DNA of 64,000 bases from Devosia sp. (GCF_025809055.1 NZ_CP075529.1:3459501-3523500), one strand, 5' to 3'. Shown: positions 50,600-61,506, counted from the stretch's first letter. The notes: a model not told the origin generated them from the sequence alone. Numbers and translations: made by a program.

Positions 50600-52537
50600 C
50601 TAGAAGCTGGCCTTGGCACCCAGGTAGAAGGTGCGGCCGGCCGTGTTGATGTCGAGTTGTTCGTTGTATTGGGCGTCGAACAGATTTTCAACGCGACCAT
50701 AGACTTCCAGCTGGTCGCTGACCTCGTAGCTCAGTCCGGCATTGACGACCGTATAGGCCGGCAGCGTGACATTGGCGTAGGGGAAGCTGGAAAAATCGGT
50801 ATCCAGCATGTCGCCATTGAAAATGGCTTCGGCATGGAGCGTCAGTGGCACTTCGACAAATCCATAGCTCAGATTGACCGCCCCCATATGACGCGGCCGG
50901 CGGATTTCCTGGCTGCCATCGGCATTGCGGGCATCGGTATAGGTATAGCTGGCGCCGAGCGTCAGCCCCTCGATGAGCGCGAGGCTCGCCGAAAGTTCCA
51001 CGCCTTGCCGCGTACTGATGCCCGGGTCGTTGGTCACCGTGGTGACCGGGAAATAGAGCGCGGTAATCTCGTTTTCGAGGTTCTGGTTGAAATAGGTGGC
51101 ATCGAGCACGACCAGACCATCGAGCAGCGTCTGTTCGACGCCGATGTCCCAGCCAAAACTGGTTTCCGGCAGCAGATTTGGGTTCCCCACAAAGGTCCCC
51201 GGAGTGTAGCCGAACTGCTCGTAAAAGGTCGGATTGGTCGATCCGGTGCCGACCGATGCATGGAGCTTGGTGTCGCTTGACGGCACCTGCCAGGCGCCGC
51301 TGACGCTATAGGTGGTGGCATCGCCGAAATCGTCGTTGAAGTCGTGGCGCAGTGCAGCCGTGAGATAGAACTGGTCAGCAAAGCGCCCGCGATACTCCCC
51401 GATCAGGGAATGGGTGGTGCGATCCTGCGGCGTGAGCTGACTGGGGTCGAATATGCCGGCGGAGGGCAGTTGCCGGAATGTCTCGTGCACCAGGTCATAG
51501 CCCAGCGTGATCGTGTGCTCGCTGCCCGCCAGTTCGGGCGTCTCGAACGTGCGGCCGATTTGGTAGGAGCCCTTGTAGCGCTCACCGGCCAGTGCGGCAT
51601 CGAGGATGCCTGCATCGTTGATATTGTCGCGGGTAATGCCACCGGCGCTGAACCGGCCCTTCTGCGTCCACAACCCGTCCTCGCTGATCCAGTCTGCGCC
51701 GAGCGCGCCGAACAGTTCCTCGACCTCGGTCCTGTCGAGCGTGTCGACCACGCGTCCATAGGTGGGGCTGCCGAAGACGTAGTCGGTGCCATCGAAGTCG
51801 GCATTGGTTTTGCCGTAGCGCAGCGTACCGTCGAGGGTGAGATAGGGCGTGACATCGGCCGTGAACCGCGCGCCGGCATTGATATGGGTGGCGCCATCAA
51901 GCTCGGAGCCAAAGCTCGAGATGTTGAAGCCCTCGGTGTGCCGCACGGTGAGGGACACCGCGCCGTCAAAATTGTCCTGCCCTGCCTGGACAAGCGCGCT
52001 GCCCATGACCGTGCCATCGCTGCCGACTTCGCTGCCCAGTGATACGCGCGGACCGGCCCGGTCGCCGCCCTTGGTCACGATATTGACGACGCCTGCCATG
52101 GCATTTGCGCCCCAGAACGCGCTCTGCGGGCCGCGCAGCACCTCGATGCGCTCGACATGGTCGATCTGCAGGCGCCCGAAATCCACCTCTCCCGTCGAGG
52201 TCTCGCTGACGGGCACGCCATCGATGAGCACCAGCACATGATTCGCTTCCGAGCCGCGCACCCGCACCTGCGTGATGCCGCCGGGGGAGCCGCTCTGCGA
52301 GACCGCCAGCCCCGGAACCTGGCGCAGGATATCGGCCAGATAAGCTGGCTTGCCTGTATCAAGCGTATCGGAGCCGATGACGGTATAGGACCGGCCGAGT
52401 TCGGTTTCTTCCATCGGCGACAATCCGCCGACAATGACGATGGGCCCCAGCACCGTTTCCTGGGCCAGTAGCGTCCCGCTCGCCAGGCCCGCCAGCACAG
52501 CCGCTGCCGTTGTCGTCAACAGTGCGGTCAATTTCAT
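50600..52537 (-). CDS. TonB-dependent outer-membrane receptor, BtuB-like
   Basis: 645 residues. A signal peptide ends at GTLLAQ and a TonB box (ETVLGPIVIV) follows at the mature N-terminus. The plug domain has LADILRQVPGLAVSQSGSPG, VRVRGSEANHVLVLIDGVPV and VERIEVLRGPQSAFWG, then VVNIVTKGG, and a 22-strand-like barrel ends in YLGAKASF with the terminal Phe. The plug is closest to BtuB, so cobalamin is a likely ligand, but siderophores or other nutrients are possible. I found no convincing cobalamin riboswitch upstream. It heads the cluster with exbB, exbD and tonB. Confidence 0.88.
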   Translation of the reverse strand: MKLTALLTTTAAAVLAGLASGTLLAQETVLGPIVIVGGLSPMEETELGRSYTVIGSDTLDTGKPAYLADILRQVPGLAVSQSGSPGGITQVRVRGSEANHVLVLIDGVPVSETSTGEVDFGRLQIDHVERIEVLRGPQSAFWGANAMAGVVNIVTKGGDRAGPRVSLGSEVGSDGTVMGSALVQAGQDNFDGAVSLTVRHTEGFNISSFGSELDGATHINAGARFTADVTPYLTLDGTLRYGKTNADFDGTDYVFGSPTYGRVVDTLDRTEVEELFGALGADWISEDGLWTQKGRFSAGGITRDNINDAGILDAALAGERYKGSYQIGRTFETPELAGSEHTITLGYDLVHETFRQLPSAGIFDPSQLTPQDRTTHSLIGEYRGRFADQFYLTAALRHDFNDDFGDATTYSVSGAWQVPSSDTKLHASVGTGSTNPTFYEQFGYTPGTFVGNPNLLPETSFGWDIGVEQTLLDGLVVLDATYFNQNLENEITALYFPVTTVTNDPGISTRQGVELSASLALIEGLTLGASYTYTDARNADGSQEIRRPRHMGAVNLSYGFVEVPLTLHAEAIFNGDMLDTDFSSFPYANVTLPAYTVVNAGLSYEVSDQLEVYGRVENLFDAQYNEQLDINTAGRTFYLGAKASF

Positions 52538-52708
52538 GTCGTCGGCCCCCGATGGTGAGCGCCAGCCTGCGGCGCCTCAGCGCTTCTGCTTTAGCCAGAT
52601 GAGCCCGCCCGGCCAAGCACCCGCGGCCACTTTCCCCATGGAGCTTTTACCGGAGGGCAGAGCGCCGCGATCTCATTCGGGCAATCGGCCAGTTCCCTCG
52701 GCGAAACG

Positions 52709-52739
52709 AAAAACCCCGGCCTCTTGCGAGACCGGGGTT
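52709..52739 (-). terminator. Rho-independent terminator of the tRNA-Pro gene
   Basis: On the minus strand, AACCCCGGTCTC-GCAA-GAGGCCGGGGTTTTT: a strong stem with a U-run, four bases after the tRNA 3' end. Confidence 0.85.
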
Positions 52740-52742
52740 GAT

Positions 52743-52819
52743 TGGTCGGAGTAGAGTGATTCGAACACTCGACCCCCTGCTCCCGAAGCAGGTGCGCTAC
52801 CAGGCTGCGCTATACTCCG
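52743..52819 (-). tRNA. tRNA-Pro (CGG)
   Basis: 77 bases on the minus strand with the CCA end encoded. The acceptor stem is CGGAGTA / TACTCCG, the anticodon stem-loop CCTGC-TTCGGGA-GCAGG gives anticodon CGG, and the T arm is GAGTGTTCGAATCACTC. A terminator follows at 52709-52739. Confidence 0.95.
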
Positions 52820-52985
52820 TCAAAATCGAGACGTTCGGGATGCTGCCAGGCGCTGGCCGGGCCGTCTTGATGTGGCGGCGTTATAGCCGCGCGGCCCTTT
52901 GTGTTCAAGCGGCTCCGACAACCTTTTCTTGGAAGGCATCGCCGTGTTGCGGACCACGGGCAAACCGTGTAGGAACCGCGCCGGA
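52820..52985. other. Divergent tRNA promoter region
   Basis: These 166 bases between the divergent tRNA-Pro and tRNA-Gln genes should hold both promoters. I see no coding frame with support and no further RNA. Confidence 0.5.
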
Positions 52986-53060
<75 letters not shown>

Positions 53061-53111
53061 GAACCCTGCCAGCTCAATCCCCCATCGCCTTCACCCCGCA
53101 GGCGCCCACCG

Positions 53112-53140
53112 CTTCTCCGTAACCCAACGGTAAGGAGAAG
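53112..53140. promoter_or_regulatory. Hairpin upstream of the MHYT-GGDEF-EAL gene
   Basis: CTTCTCC (53112-53118) pairs with GGAGAAG (53134-53140), with a possible inner CCGT/ACGG pairing. It lies 35 bases before the ATG and 50 bases after tRNA-Gln. There is no strong U-run, so it may be an operator, a 5' leader structure, or a weak terminator for the tRNA. Confidence 0.35.
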
Positions 53141-53174
53141 TCCTTAGATTGCGCCGGGGAAGTAGGCGGGTTGT

Positions 53175-55619
53175 ATGGCGTCGTTGGTCCATTTCTTTCT
53201 CAATGTGCACGATGTGCGGTTCGTGGCGCTGGCGGCTTTGGTGTGCCTGGTGTCGGCCTATGCCTGCGTCAGCCTGATGCGGCATGCCCATCGCCTTACG
53301 GGCCGGCTGCGCTGGGTGTGGCACGCTGTTTCGGCGCTGTCAGTCGGGTTCGGTATTTGGGCGACGCATTTTGTCGCGGTGCTCGCCTTCCGCCCCGGAT
53401 TTGAGTTTTCCTACGACATTGGCCTCACGGCCGTATCCCTCTTGATCGCCGTTCTCATCTGCGGGGCCGGACTGACCCTGGTCATTTTCGGCTCCGGCCG
53501 GCGCGATCACCTATTGGGCGGGGCGGTGGTCGGTGTCGGCATTTCCTCCATGCACTATGTCGGCATCGCCGCGCTGGTCATGGGTGGCACGCTGCGCTGG
53601 GACCCGAGCATGGTGACGGCCTCGGTGCTGGCCGGGATCATCCTGTCTGCGCTGGCCGTTATGGCGGCCATGGGCCGTGGCTGGCGCGGGGTGACGCTCG
53701 GCGCACTGCTTCTGACCCTGGCGATCTGCGCCATGCATTTCACCGCCATGGGCGCGGCCGATTTCAGTCTTTGCTTCCCGCTCATGTTCGGGAACAGCCA
53801 GATCAATGGCGGCATCCTGGCGGTGGTGGTGGCGGTCATATCGCTTTTGCTGCTGGCGGCCGCTCTTGGTGCCATGGTCCTGGATGAAGCCGACCGGCGG
53901 CGCACGGCGCGCGAGCAGGCCCGCGAGCTTGCCGATGCCGAGCGCCTCAACGAAATGGCCAGCAAGCTGCAACTGGCCATTACCAATATCGGACACGGCC
54001 TCGCCCTGTTCGGTGCCGATGGTCGCCTGCAGATCAGCAACCGGAAGCTGCTCGATATTCTGTCCTTGCCGGCAGACCTTGATCTCACCGGCCTGCATCT
54101 TGAGCGCATCTGCGAACTGGCGCTGGCCACGCAGGATCGGCCGTCATCGGACACGAAGCTGTTGGCGCATGAACTGGCAGAGCGCCATTTGGACCTCTCG
54201 CGTCGTGGTGGCGGCGAGGCGATCGAGGCCCTGGGTGCCAACATAGTCCTGCGGATCCGGCACAGCGCTATCGATGGCGGCGCCTGGGTGACGACCGTCG
54301 AAGACATTTCCGAGGACCGTCGGCGCGAGGCCGCCATTACTCATATGGCCCAGCACGATGCCCTGACCGGCCTGCCCAATCGGGCCCGTTTCGACCAATT
54401 GCTGGATGTGGCGCTGAGAGATGCCGAGGGTGGCGACGACAATCTTGCGGTGATCGCCATCGATCTCGACGGCTTCAAGGAGATCAACGACACTTATGGC
54501 CACGAGGCCGGCGACCATGTGCTCATCAACCTGGCCGAAGGACTAACCAGAATTCTGCGCGAGGGTGAAGTGGTCGGCCGCGTCGGCGGCGACGAGTTTT
54601 CCGCCTTCAAGCCATTCACCAACATGGACGCATTGCGCGACTTCCTGCAACGCATCGAAAGCACCGTTTCTGGCCGGGTCCCTTATGGCGATGTGGAACT
54701 GGCCACCGGCGGCAGTATCGGCGTCGCCATCTATCCCGATGATGGTGCCGACCGCTCAAAGCTGCTGAGCAATGCCGACCTGGCCATGTATCGTGCCAAG
54801 GCCGATTTCGATCAGCGCGTCTGCTACTATGAAAGCGAGATGGACGAATATGCGCGCCAGCGCCGGGCAATGGCCCGCGATATCTGGACGGCGCTGGAGG
54901 AGGACGCATTCACGCTGGTCTATCAGGTGCAGCGTTCGGTCTCGACGTCGGAGGTCACCGGCTATGAAGTGCTGATCCGCTGGGACCGCCCCGGATTCGG
55001 CCCCGTCTCCCCGGCGGATTTCATACCCGTTGCCGAAGAATGCGGCGCCATTGCCGCCATTGGCGCCTGGGTGTTGAAGACGGCATGCCGCGAGGCCGCT
55101 GCCTGGCCGGAGCCCCACAAGATCGCCGTCAATGTTTCGGGATTGCAACTGGCCCAGCTCGAACTCGTGGACATGGTGCGCATGGTGCTGTTCCAATCCG
55201 GCCTGGCGCCCGAGCGGCTGGAACTGGAAGTCACCGAAACGGCAATCATTGCCGACAAGAAGCGCGCACTGCACATCCTGCGGCTGATAAAGACCCTTGG
55301 CGTTTCCATCGCCATCGATGATTTCGGCACCGGCTATTCCTCGCTCGATACGCTGCGCAGCTTCCCCTTCGACAAGATCAAGCTCGATCGTTCCTTCATG
55401 TCTGAAGTGGAAACAAACGAGCAGTCGAAGGCCATTGTCAGGGCGATCCTGGCGCTGGGCCGGAGCCTGTCCGTGCCGGTGCTCGCCGAGGGCGTCGAGA
55501 CATCAGCCCAGTTCGACGTGCTGCGCGAGGAAGGCTGCAACGAAGCCCAGGGCTTCCTGCTCGGCCGGCCGGGCCGCATCGATTGGTCCGACTATATGGA
55601 CGTTTCCCTGCGGGCCTGA
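53175..55619 (+). CDS. MHYT-GGDEF-EAL membrane c-di-GMP enzyme
   Basis: 814 residues. The N-terminal seven-helix MHYT sensor has the metal-type motifs WATHFVAV, SMHYVGIAAL and AMHFTAMGAAD (residues about 60-200). A PAS-like stretch (about 260-385) leads to a GGDEF domain with intact GGDEF (about 471) and an EAL domain with EVLIRW in place of EAL-x-R-W. The other EAL residues are kept: VNVSGLQ, EVTETAI, DDFGTGYSSL, KLDRSF, LAEGVET, AQGFLLG. The I-site reads REGE, so product inhibition is probably lost. It may act as synthase, phosphodiesterase or both. Confidence 0.93.
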   Translation: MASLVHFFLNVHDVRFVALAALVCLVSAYACVSLMRHAHRLTGRLRWVWHAVSALSVGFGIWATHFVAVLAFRPGFEFSYDIGLTAVSLLIAVLICGAGLTLVIFGSGRRDHLLGGAVVGVGISSMHYVGIAALVMGGTLRWDPSMVTASVLAGIILSALAVMAAMGRGWRGVTLGALLLTLAICAMHFTAMGAADFSLCFPLMFGNSQINGGILAVVVAVISLLLLAAALGAMVLDEADRRRTAREQARELADAERLNEMASKLQLAITNIGHGLALFGADGRLQISNRKLLDILSLPADLDLTGLHLERICELALATQDRPSSDTKLLAHELAERHLDLSRRGGGEAIEALGANIVLRIRHSAIDGGAWVTTVEDISEDRRREAAITHMAQHDALTGLPNRARFDQLLDVALRDAEGGDDNLAVIAIDLDGFKEINDTYGHEAGDHVLINLAEGLTRILREGEVVGRVGGDEFSAFKPFTNMDALRDFLQRIESTVSGRVPYGDVELATGGSIGVAIYPDDGADRSKLLSNADLAMYRAKADFDQRVCYYESEMDEYARQRRAMARDIWTALEEDAFTLVYQVQRSVSTSEVTGYEVLIRWDRPGFGPVSPADFIPVAEECGAIAAIGAWVLKTACREAAAWPEPHKIAVNVSGLQLAQLELVDMVRMVLFQSGLAPERLELEVTETAIIADKKRALHILRLIKTLGVSIAIDDFGTGYSSLDTLRSFPFDKIKLDRSFMSEVETNEQSKAIVRAILALGRSLSVPVLAEGVETSAQFDVLREEGCNEAQGFLLGRPGRIDWSDYMDVSLRA

Positions 55620-55688
55620 CGGCCTATCGCCCCCATTTTCATGTGTCCCCGCCTTGACGACGCTTTGCACATCCTGTATTTAACTGAA

Positions 55689-55701
55689 TAGTATAATACT
55701 A
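55689..55701. promoter_or_regulatory. Palindrome before the ArsR-family gene
   Basis: TAGTATAATACTA is a perfect 13-base palindrome in an AT-rich patch, 12 bases before the ATG of the ArsR-type gene. It overlaps a TATAAT-like -10 element and is a natural autoregulatory operator. Confidence 0.5.
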
Positions 55702-55713
55702 AATGGTTGAATT

Positions 55714-56058
55714 ATGACGGATGACCCGCTCTCACAGACGCTCAATGCCCTGGCCGATCCTACGCGGCGAGCAATCCTGGCGCGCTTGAGCCGGGGTGAG
55801 GCCAGTGTCAACGACCTGGCGGAGCCGTTTCCAATGACGCTCGCGGCGGTGTCCAAACACATCAAGGTACTGGAAAGCGCCGGCCTCGTGTCGCGCGGCC
55901 GCAATGCGCAATACCGCCCCTGCAAACTGGAGGCCGCGCCCATGCGTCAGGTCGTGACCTATCTCGAGTTCTACCGCAGGTTCTGGGATCAGAACCTCGA
56001 CCAACTCGATGCCTATCTCACCAAATTGCAAACCCCCGAAAACGACAGCAGGAACTGA
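55714..56058 (+). CDS. ArsR-family transcriptional regulator
   Basis: 114 residues. Winged helix with LADPTRRAILARLSRGEASV and MTLAAVSKHIKVLESAGLVS (recognition helix, about residues 44-63), then RGRNAQYRPCKLE. It lacks the CxC metal motif of the arsenic or zinc sensors and belongs to the group paired with SRPBCC proteins. The SRPBCC gene follows 10 bases later, so they are one operon, probably self-repressed at the palindrome before its start. Confidence 0.92.
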   Translation: MTDDPLSQTLNALADPTRRAILARLSRGEASVNDLAEPFPMTLAAVSKHIKVLESAGLVSRGRNAQYRPCKLEAAPMRQVVTYLEFYRRFWDQNLDQLDAYLTKLQTPENDSRN

Positions 56059-56068
56059 GGTTACAACC

Positions 56069-56581
56069 ATGAATGACCAGGCCTTTCCCAACCCGTTCAA
56101 GACCGAATTGCCGACCGACGCGCCGCTCATCATCATGTCGCGGACGTTCGCGGCCCCGTTGGCGCTGGTGTGGAAGGTGTGGACCGAAAAGGAACACGTC
56201 GCCCACTGGTGGGGGTTCGGCAACAACGAGGTCGTCGAGTATGACGTGCGCACCGGCGGCAAGTGGCGCATTGTCGGCCTGTCGCCCGATGGCACGCGGT
56301 GGGTGATGTTCGGCACCTACCTTGCGGTTGAGCCCAAGCATCTGATCCGCAATACATTTGTCGTCGAAGGCGCCTTCGAGGAAGACGAGCGCTATTACGA
56401 GGAGCACCATTTCGAGGAAAGGGACGGCAAGACCTACTACCGGTCCATCTCGAATTTCCCCGACTTCGAAATGCGCGACGCGACCGTCGATACCGGCATG
56501 GAGTGGGGCGCCAATGTCTCCATGGTCCAGTTCGATGCGATCCTTGATCGCCTCATGGGCAAGGACGGGGGCGCGGCCTAG
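56069..56581 (+). CDS. SRPBCC/AHSA1-domain protein
   Basis: 170 residues with the START-like ligand-binding fold: LIIMSRTFAAPLALVWKVWT at the N-terminus, HVAHWWGFGNNEVVEYDVRT, GGKWRIVGLSPDG, and the C-terminal helix MEWGANVSMVQFDAILDRLM. The family binds hydrophobic ligands or acts as a co-chaperone; the ligand is unknown. It is always found with small ArsR regulators of this kind. The stop overlaps the convergent LacI gene by 4 bases. Confidence 0.9.
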   Translation: MNDQAFPNPFKTELPTDAPLIIMSRTFAAPLALVWKVWTEKEHVAHWWGFGNNEVVEYDVRTGGKWRIVGLSPDGTRWVMFGTYLAVEPKHLIRNTFVVEGAFEEDERYYEEHHFEERDGKTYYRSISNFPDFEMRDATVDTGMEWGANVSMVQFDAILDRLMGKDGGAA

Positions 56582-57603
56582 CCGTGTTCGGGCCGGGTGA
56601 CCGAGTTTCGGACGATCAACTCGGCCCTGAGCAGCACTTCGCGCGACTTCGGCTGCTCACCGGCCAATAGGGTGAGCAGCAGTTCCATGGCCGCCTCTCC
56701 CATCCGGTGACGCGGCTGCTTCATCGTCGTCAGCGACGGGGTGAGGAAGCTGGCAAAGGAAATGTCGTCAAAGCCCATGATCGAAAACTGCCGGGGCAGG
56801 TCGTAGCGCCGTGCATTGAGGGCGATCATCACCCCCATGGCCGTGGCATCATTGACGCAAAAGAAGGCGGTGGGCAGCGCATCGCGCACAAACATCAGTT
56901 CCGCGGCGGCGCGCCCGCTCTCGGTGGTGCCCTCACCATCGATCACCAGCCGCGGCTCGACGGCGATACCGGCTCCGGCAAGCGCGGCGCGATACCCCTC
57001 TTCACGCAGGCGGCTGACTTCGCGATGGGGCGCGCGCCCGACATAGGCGATGCGGCGGTGCCCCTGGGAGATGAGGTGCTCGGTGGCGACGCGGGCCCCT
57101 TCGAAATTGTCCACGCCGACAAACGGCACACCCTGGCCGATCACCGGCTCATTGACCGCGACCATGGGCGGCAGGCGCGCCTCTGCAGGGCTCTGGCCGA
57201 GACCAAAGGGCAGGTGGCCGGTAAACAGGATCAGCCCATCGGCCTGGTTCGAGCTGATAAAGCGCAGATAGTCGGTTTCGCGGCTCGGATCGTTCTGGGT
57301 ATTGCCGATCAGGAGCCCATAGCCGCGCTTGCTGGCCTCGGTTTCCAATCCGACGAGGATGTTGGTGAAGTTCGGGTCGCCAACGTCCGGCGCCAGTATG
57401 AGGATCATATTGCTGCGGCGCATCCGCAGTGAGCGCGCCATGGCATTGGTGGTGTAGCCGGTACGCGCAATGGCGTCGGAGACCCGGCGCCGCGTGGCAT
57501 CGGCAACCTTTGTCGGCTCGTTGATGGCGCGGCTGACCGTGGCGATGGAGACGCCAGCCATGGCCGCGACATCTTCAATGGTGGCCAGCTTTTGTTGCTG
57601 CAC
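56578..57603 (-). CDS. LacI-family regulator of the ribose-type ABC importer
   Basis: 341 residues. The helix-turn-helix is ATIEDVAAMAGVSIATVSRA (residues 7-26), with hinge MARSLRMRRSNMILILAPDV and a PBP-like effector domain (FCVNDATAMGVMIAL; GFDDISFASFLTPSLTT). It is divergent from the CUT2 importer and presumably represses it at two operators in the shared region (57716-57750). The ligand is unknown, probably the transported sugar or its phosphate. Confidence 0.93.
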   Translation of the reverse strand: MQQQKLATIEDVAAMAGVSIATVSRAINEPTKVADATRRRVSDAIARTGYTTNAMARSLRMRRSNMILILAPDVGDPNFTNILVGLETEASKRGYGLLIGNTQNDPSRETDYLRFISSNQADGLILFTGHLPFGLGQSPAEARLPPMVAVNEPVIGQGVPFVGVDNFEGARVATEHLISQGHRRIAYVGRAPHREVSRLREEGYRAALAGAGIAVEPRLVIDGEGTTESGRAAAELMFVRDALPTAFFCVNDATAMGVMIALNARRYDLPRQFSIMGFDDISFASFLTPSLTTMKQPRHRMGEAAMELLLTLLAGEQPKSREVLLRAELIVRNSVTRPEHG

Positions 57604-57715
57604 TTGGCGCTCCGCCCTCCACGCCGGACCTCCACAAATCCAGCGCGCTCCAGCCCTTAGCAGATCAATCCGGCGCCGCCAGCGCGATCCGAAAGGTTCC
57701 TCACAATTCGATCAC

Positions 57716-57750
57716 TGTAAACCTTTACATCATTCATGAAAACCTTTACA
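57716..57750. promoter_or_regulatory. Two LacI-type operators in the divergent region
   Basis: TGTAAACCTTTACA at 57716-57729 is an inverted repeat around CC, and TGAAAACCTTTACA at 57737-57750 is a near copy. They are 21 bases apart, two helical turns, so dimers or a tetramer could bind on the same face. Both are between the divergent LacI gene and the importer. Confidence 0.75.
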
Positions 57751-57810
57751 TCATCGGTTGAGCAGAGAGCGTCGCAGCAAGCGGGCCCGGCTCGGGGGAG
57801 GGGTTCTGGC

Positions 57811-59332
<1,522 letters not shown>

Positions 59333-59352
<20 letters not shown>

Positions 59353-60337
59353 AATAGCGCCCAAGGCGCGCACCGGCCTCAAGCTGGATCTGAAGACCGT
59401 TGGTCCCCTTGTCGCGCTGGCCCTGCTGGTGCTCCTGGGCATCGGGCTGAACGAGAATTTCCTCAGCTACAACAACCTCACCAATGTTCTGGCCAGATCC
59501 AGCTTCATCGGCATCATCGCCATTGGCGCGACCTTCGTCATCACTTCGGGCGGGCTCGACCTGTCGGTCGGCTCGATGGCGGCGGTGATTGCCGGGGTCA
59601 TGATCATGGTGATGAACTGGCTGATCCCCACCTTCGGCATCGGCTGGGGCGTGATCCTTGCCGGCATGGCCGCCGGTATTCTGCTCGGTGGTGTTGCCGG
59701 TGTTGGCAATGGCCTGATGATCACACGCGGCCGCATCGAGGCTTTCATCGTTACCTTGGGCACGATGGGCATATTCCGCTCGCTGGTGACCTTCCTCGCC
59801 GATGGCGGCACGCTGTCGCTCAATTTCCAGGTCGCCGACGTCTATCGCCCCGTCTATTACGACGGCCTGCTGGGCATTCCTTACCCCATACTTGTCTTCG
59901 CGCTGGTGGCGATCGGCGGCGAGATCGTCATGCGCCGCACCGCCTTCGGCCGGCATTGCGCTGCCATCGGCTCCAACGAGCAGGTGGCCCGCTATTCCTC
60001 GATCAATGTCGATAATGTCCGGCTGATCACATACATCCTGCAGGGCGTGCTGGTCGCCGTGGCCGTGCTGCTCTACGTGCCGCGCCTGGGGTCGGCCTCG
60101 AGCACCACCGGTGTGCTTTGGGAACTCGAAGCCATCGCGGCAGTGATCATCGGCGGCACTACCCTCAAGGGCGGCTATGGCCGCGTCTGGGGCACTGTCG
60201 TGGGTGTCATCATCCTGGGGTTGATCGGCAATATCCTCAACCTGCAGAGCTTTATCAGCCCGTATCTCAACGGGGCTTTCCAGGGCGTCATCATCATTCT
60301 GGCCGTGCTGCTGCAACGCCCACGCCGCGCAAGCTGA
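59333..60337 (+). CDS. ABC sugar importer permease, RbsC-like (CUT2)
   Basis: About 334 residues, eight to ten helices, with the family segments IIAIGATFVITSGGLDLSVG (about residues 65-84), GLMITRGRIEAFIVTLGTMG, FGRHCAAIGSNEQVARYSSI and AVIIGGTTLKGGYGRVWGTV. It is the inner-membrane channel of the ribose/galactose-type importer. It overlaps the ATPase gene by 20 bases; a GTG at 59324 is an alternative start. Confidence 0.94.
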
Positions 60338-60394
60338 ACGGCCGCGAAACGGATTTCATATCGCCCGCAAATGGGCATTTTGGGAGGACTGACA

Positions 60395-61348
60395 ATGAAA
60401 CTGGCAAAAACCCTTCTGGCGTCGGCGGTGCTCGCCACTGGCCTGGGCGGCGTCGCCCTGGCGCAGGACGATACCGTGACCATCGGCGTTTCGGTTCCGG
60501 CCGCAACCCATGGCTGGACCGGCGGCGTCAACTACTTCGCCCAGCAGGCGATTGAGCGCCTGGGCGCCACCTACCCCAATGTCGAATACGTCTTTGCCTC
60601 TTCACCCGACTCGCCCAAGCAGATCGCCGACATCGAAGACATGGTCTCGACCCGCGGCATTGATGCCCTGGTGATCCTGCCGGGCGATCCGGACGCGATG
60701 ACCTCGGCCATCAAGCAGGTCAAGGATGCCGGCAAGTTCGTCACCGTGGTCGACCGCCAGCTGTCCATCGACGGCGTGGAAAACCTCTACGTGGCCGGCG
60801 ACAATCCGGGCCTTGGCGCCAATTCGGCTGAATACTTCAAGGAAGCCATGCCGGATGGCGGCAATATCGTCATCCTGCGCGGCCTGCCGATCCCGATCGA
60901 CCAGCAGCGTTTCGACGCCTTCATGGCCGGCATCGAAGGCTCCAACATCACCGTTCTCGACGATGAGTTCGCCAACTGGAACCGCGATGACGGCTTCAAG
61001 GTGATGCAGGACTTCCTGACCCGCTTTCCCGACATCAAGGGCGTCTGGGCTCAGGATGACGACATTGCGCTCGGCGCGATCGAAGCCATTCGCCAGGCCG
61101 GCCGCGAAAGCGAAATGTTCATCGTCGGCGGCGCCGGGATGCAGCAGATGCTGCAGCGCGTGCAGGCCGGTGACGCACTGGTGCCGGTGGATGTGAGCTA
61201 CAGCCCGGCCATGATCGCGACGGCCATCGAGCTGACGACCTCGCACTTCACGGGCGGCATCCAGGTTGCGGGCCGCTACATCCTCGACTCGACCCTGATC
61301 ACGCAGGACAATGTCGAAGGCTTCCTTGACGCAGAAAGCCCGTTCTGA
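60395..61348 (+). CDS. ABC sugar importer solute-binding protein, ribose/galactose type
   Basis: 317 residues; signal peptide KLAKTLLASAVLATGLGGVA with cleavage after LAQ. Periplasmic-binding family 4 sequence: VTIGVSVPAATHGWTGGVNY, VEYVFASSPDSPKQIADIED, GIDALVILPGDPDAMT and GVWAQDDDIALGAIEAIRQA. It binds an unknown monosaccharide. GGGAGGA gives a good ribosome site for the ATG at 60395. It is the last gene of the operon and is followed by a terminator. Confidence 0.94.
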   Translation: MKLAKTLLASAVLATGLGGVALAQDDTVTIGVSVPAATHGWTGGVNYFAQQAIERLGATYPNVEYVFASSPDSPKQIADIEDMVSTRGIDALVILPGDPDAMTSAIKQVKDAGKFVTVVDRQLSIDGVENLYVAGDNPGLGANSAEYFKEAMPDGGNIVILRGLPIPIDQQRFDAFMAGIEGSNITVLDDEFANWNRDDGFKVMQDFLTRFPDIKGVWAQDDDIALGAIEAIRQAGRESEMFIVGGAGMQQMLQRVQAGDALVPVDVSYSPAMIATAIELTTSHFTGGIQVAGRYILDSTLITQDNVEGFLDAESPF

Positions 61349-61370
61349 GGCTTGCAACGCGCGAAAAAAG

Positions 61371-61401
61371 GGGGCGTCCGGTCAACCGGGCGCCCCTTTT
61401 T
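61371..61401 (+). terminator. Rho-independent terminator of the CUT2 sugar operon
   Basis: GGGGCG (61371-61376) pairs with CGCCCC (61391-61396), with an inner TCCGG/CCGGG-type pairing, followed by TTTTT. Confidence 0.85.
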
Positions 61402-61506
61402 CCTGGTGACAAGCTGTCGCAGGAACTTCATCGGAATCAACGCATTACTGCTGCGAGCTCCGGGCGGCGCCTGCCTGTTTCGGCGCCGCTGGAGCTCACC
61501 AGACAA

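Noticed and set aside
52538..52708. Cobalamin riboswitch upstream of the BtuB-like gene
   Set aside because: GGGAA and a GCCCGAAT-like stretch occur on the minus strand, but the GCAACTGT segment is absent. The only B12-box-like sequence (AGCCAGATGAGCCCGCC, near 52596) is on the wrong strand. A covariance search would decide.
57736..57810. ATG at 57736 as the start of the CUT2 ATPase
   Set aside because: It lies at the edge of the second operator and has no ribosome site, and the family length fits the ATG at 57811.
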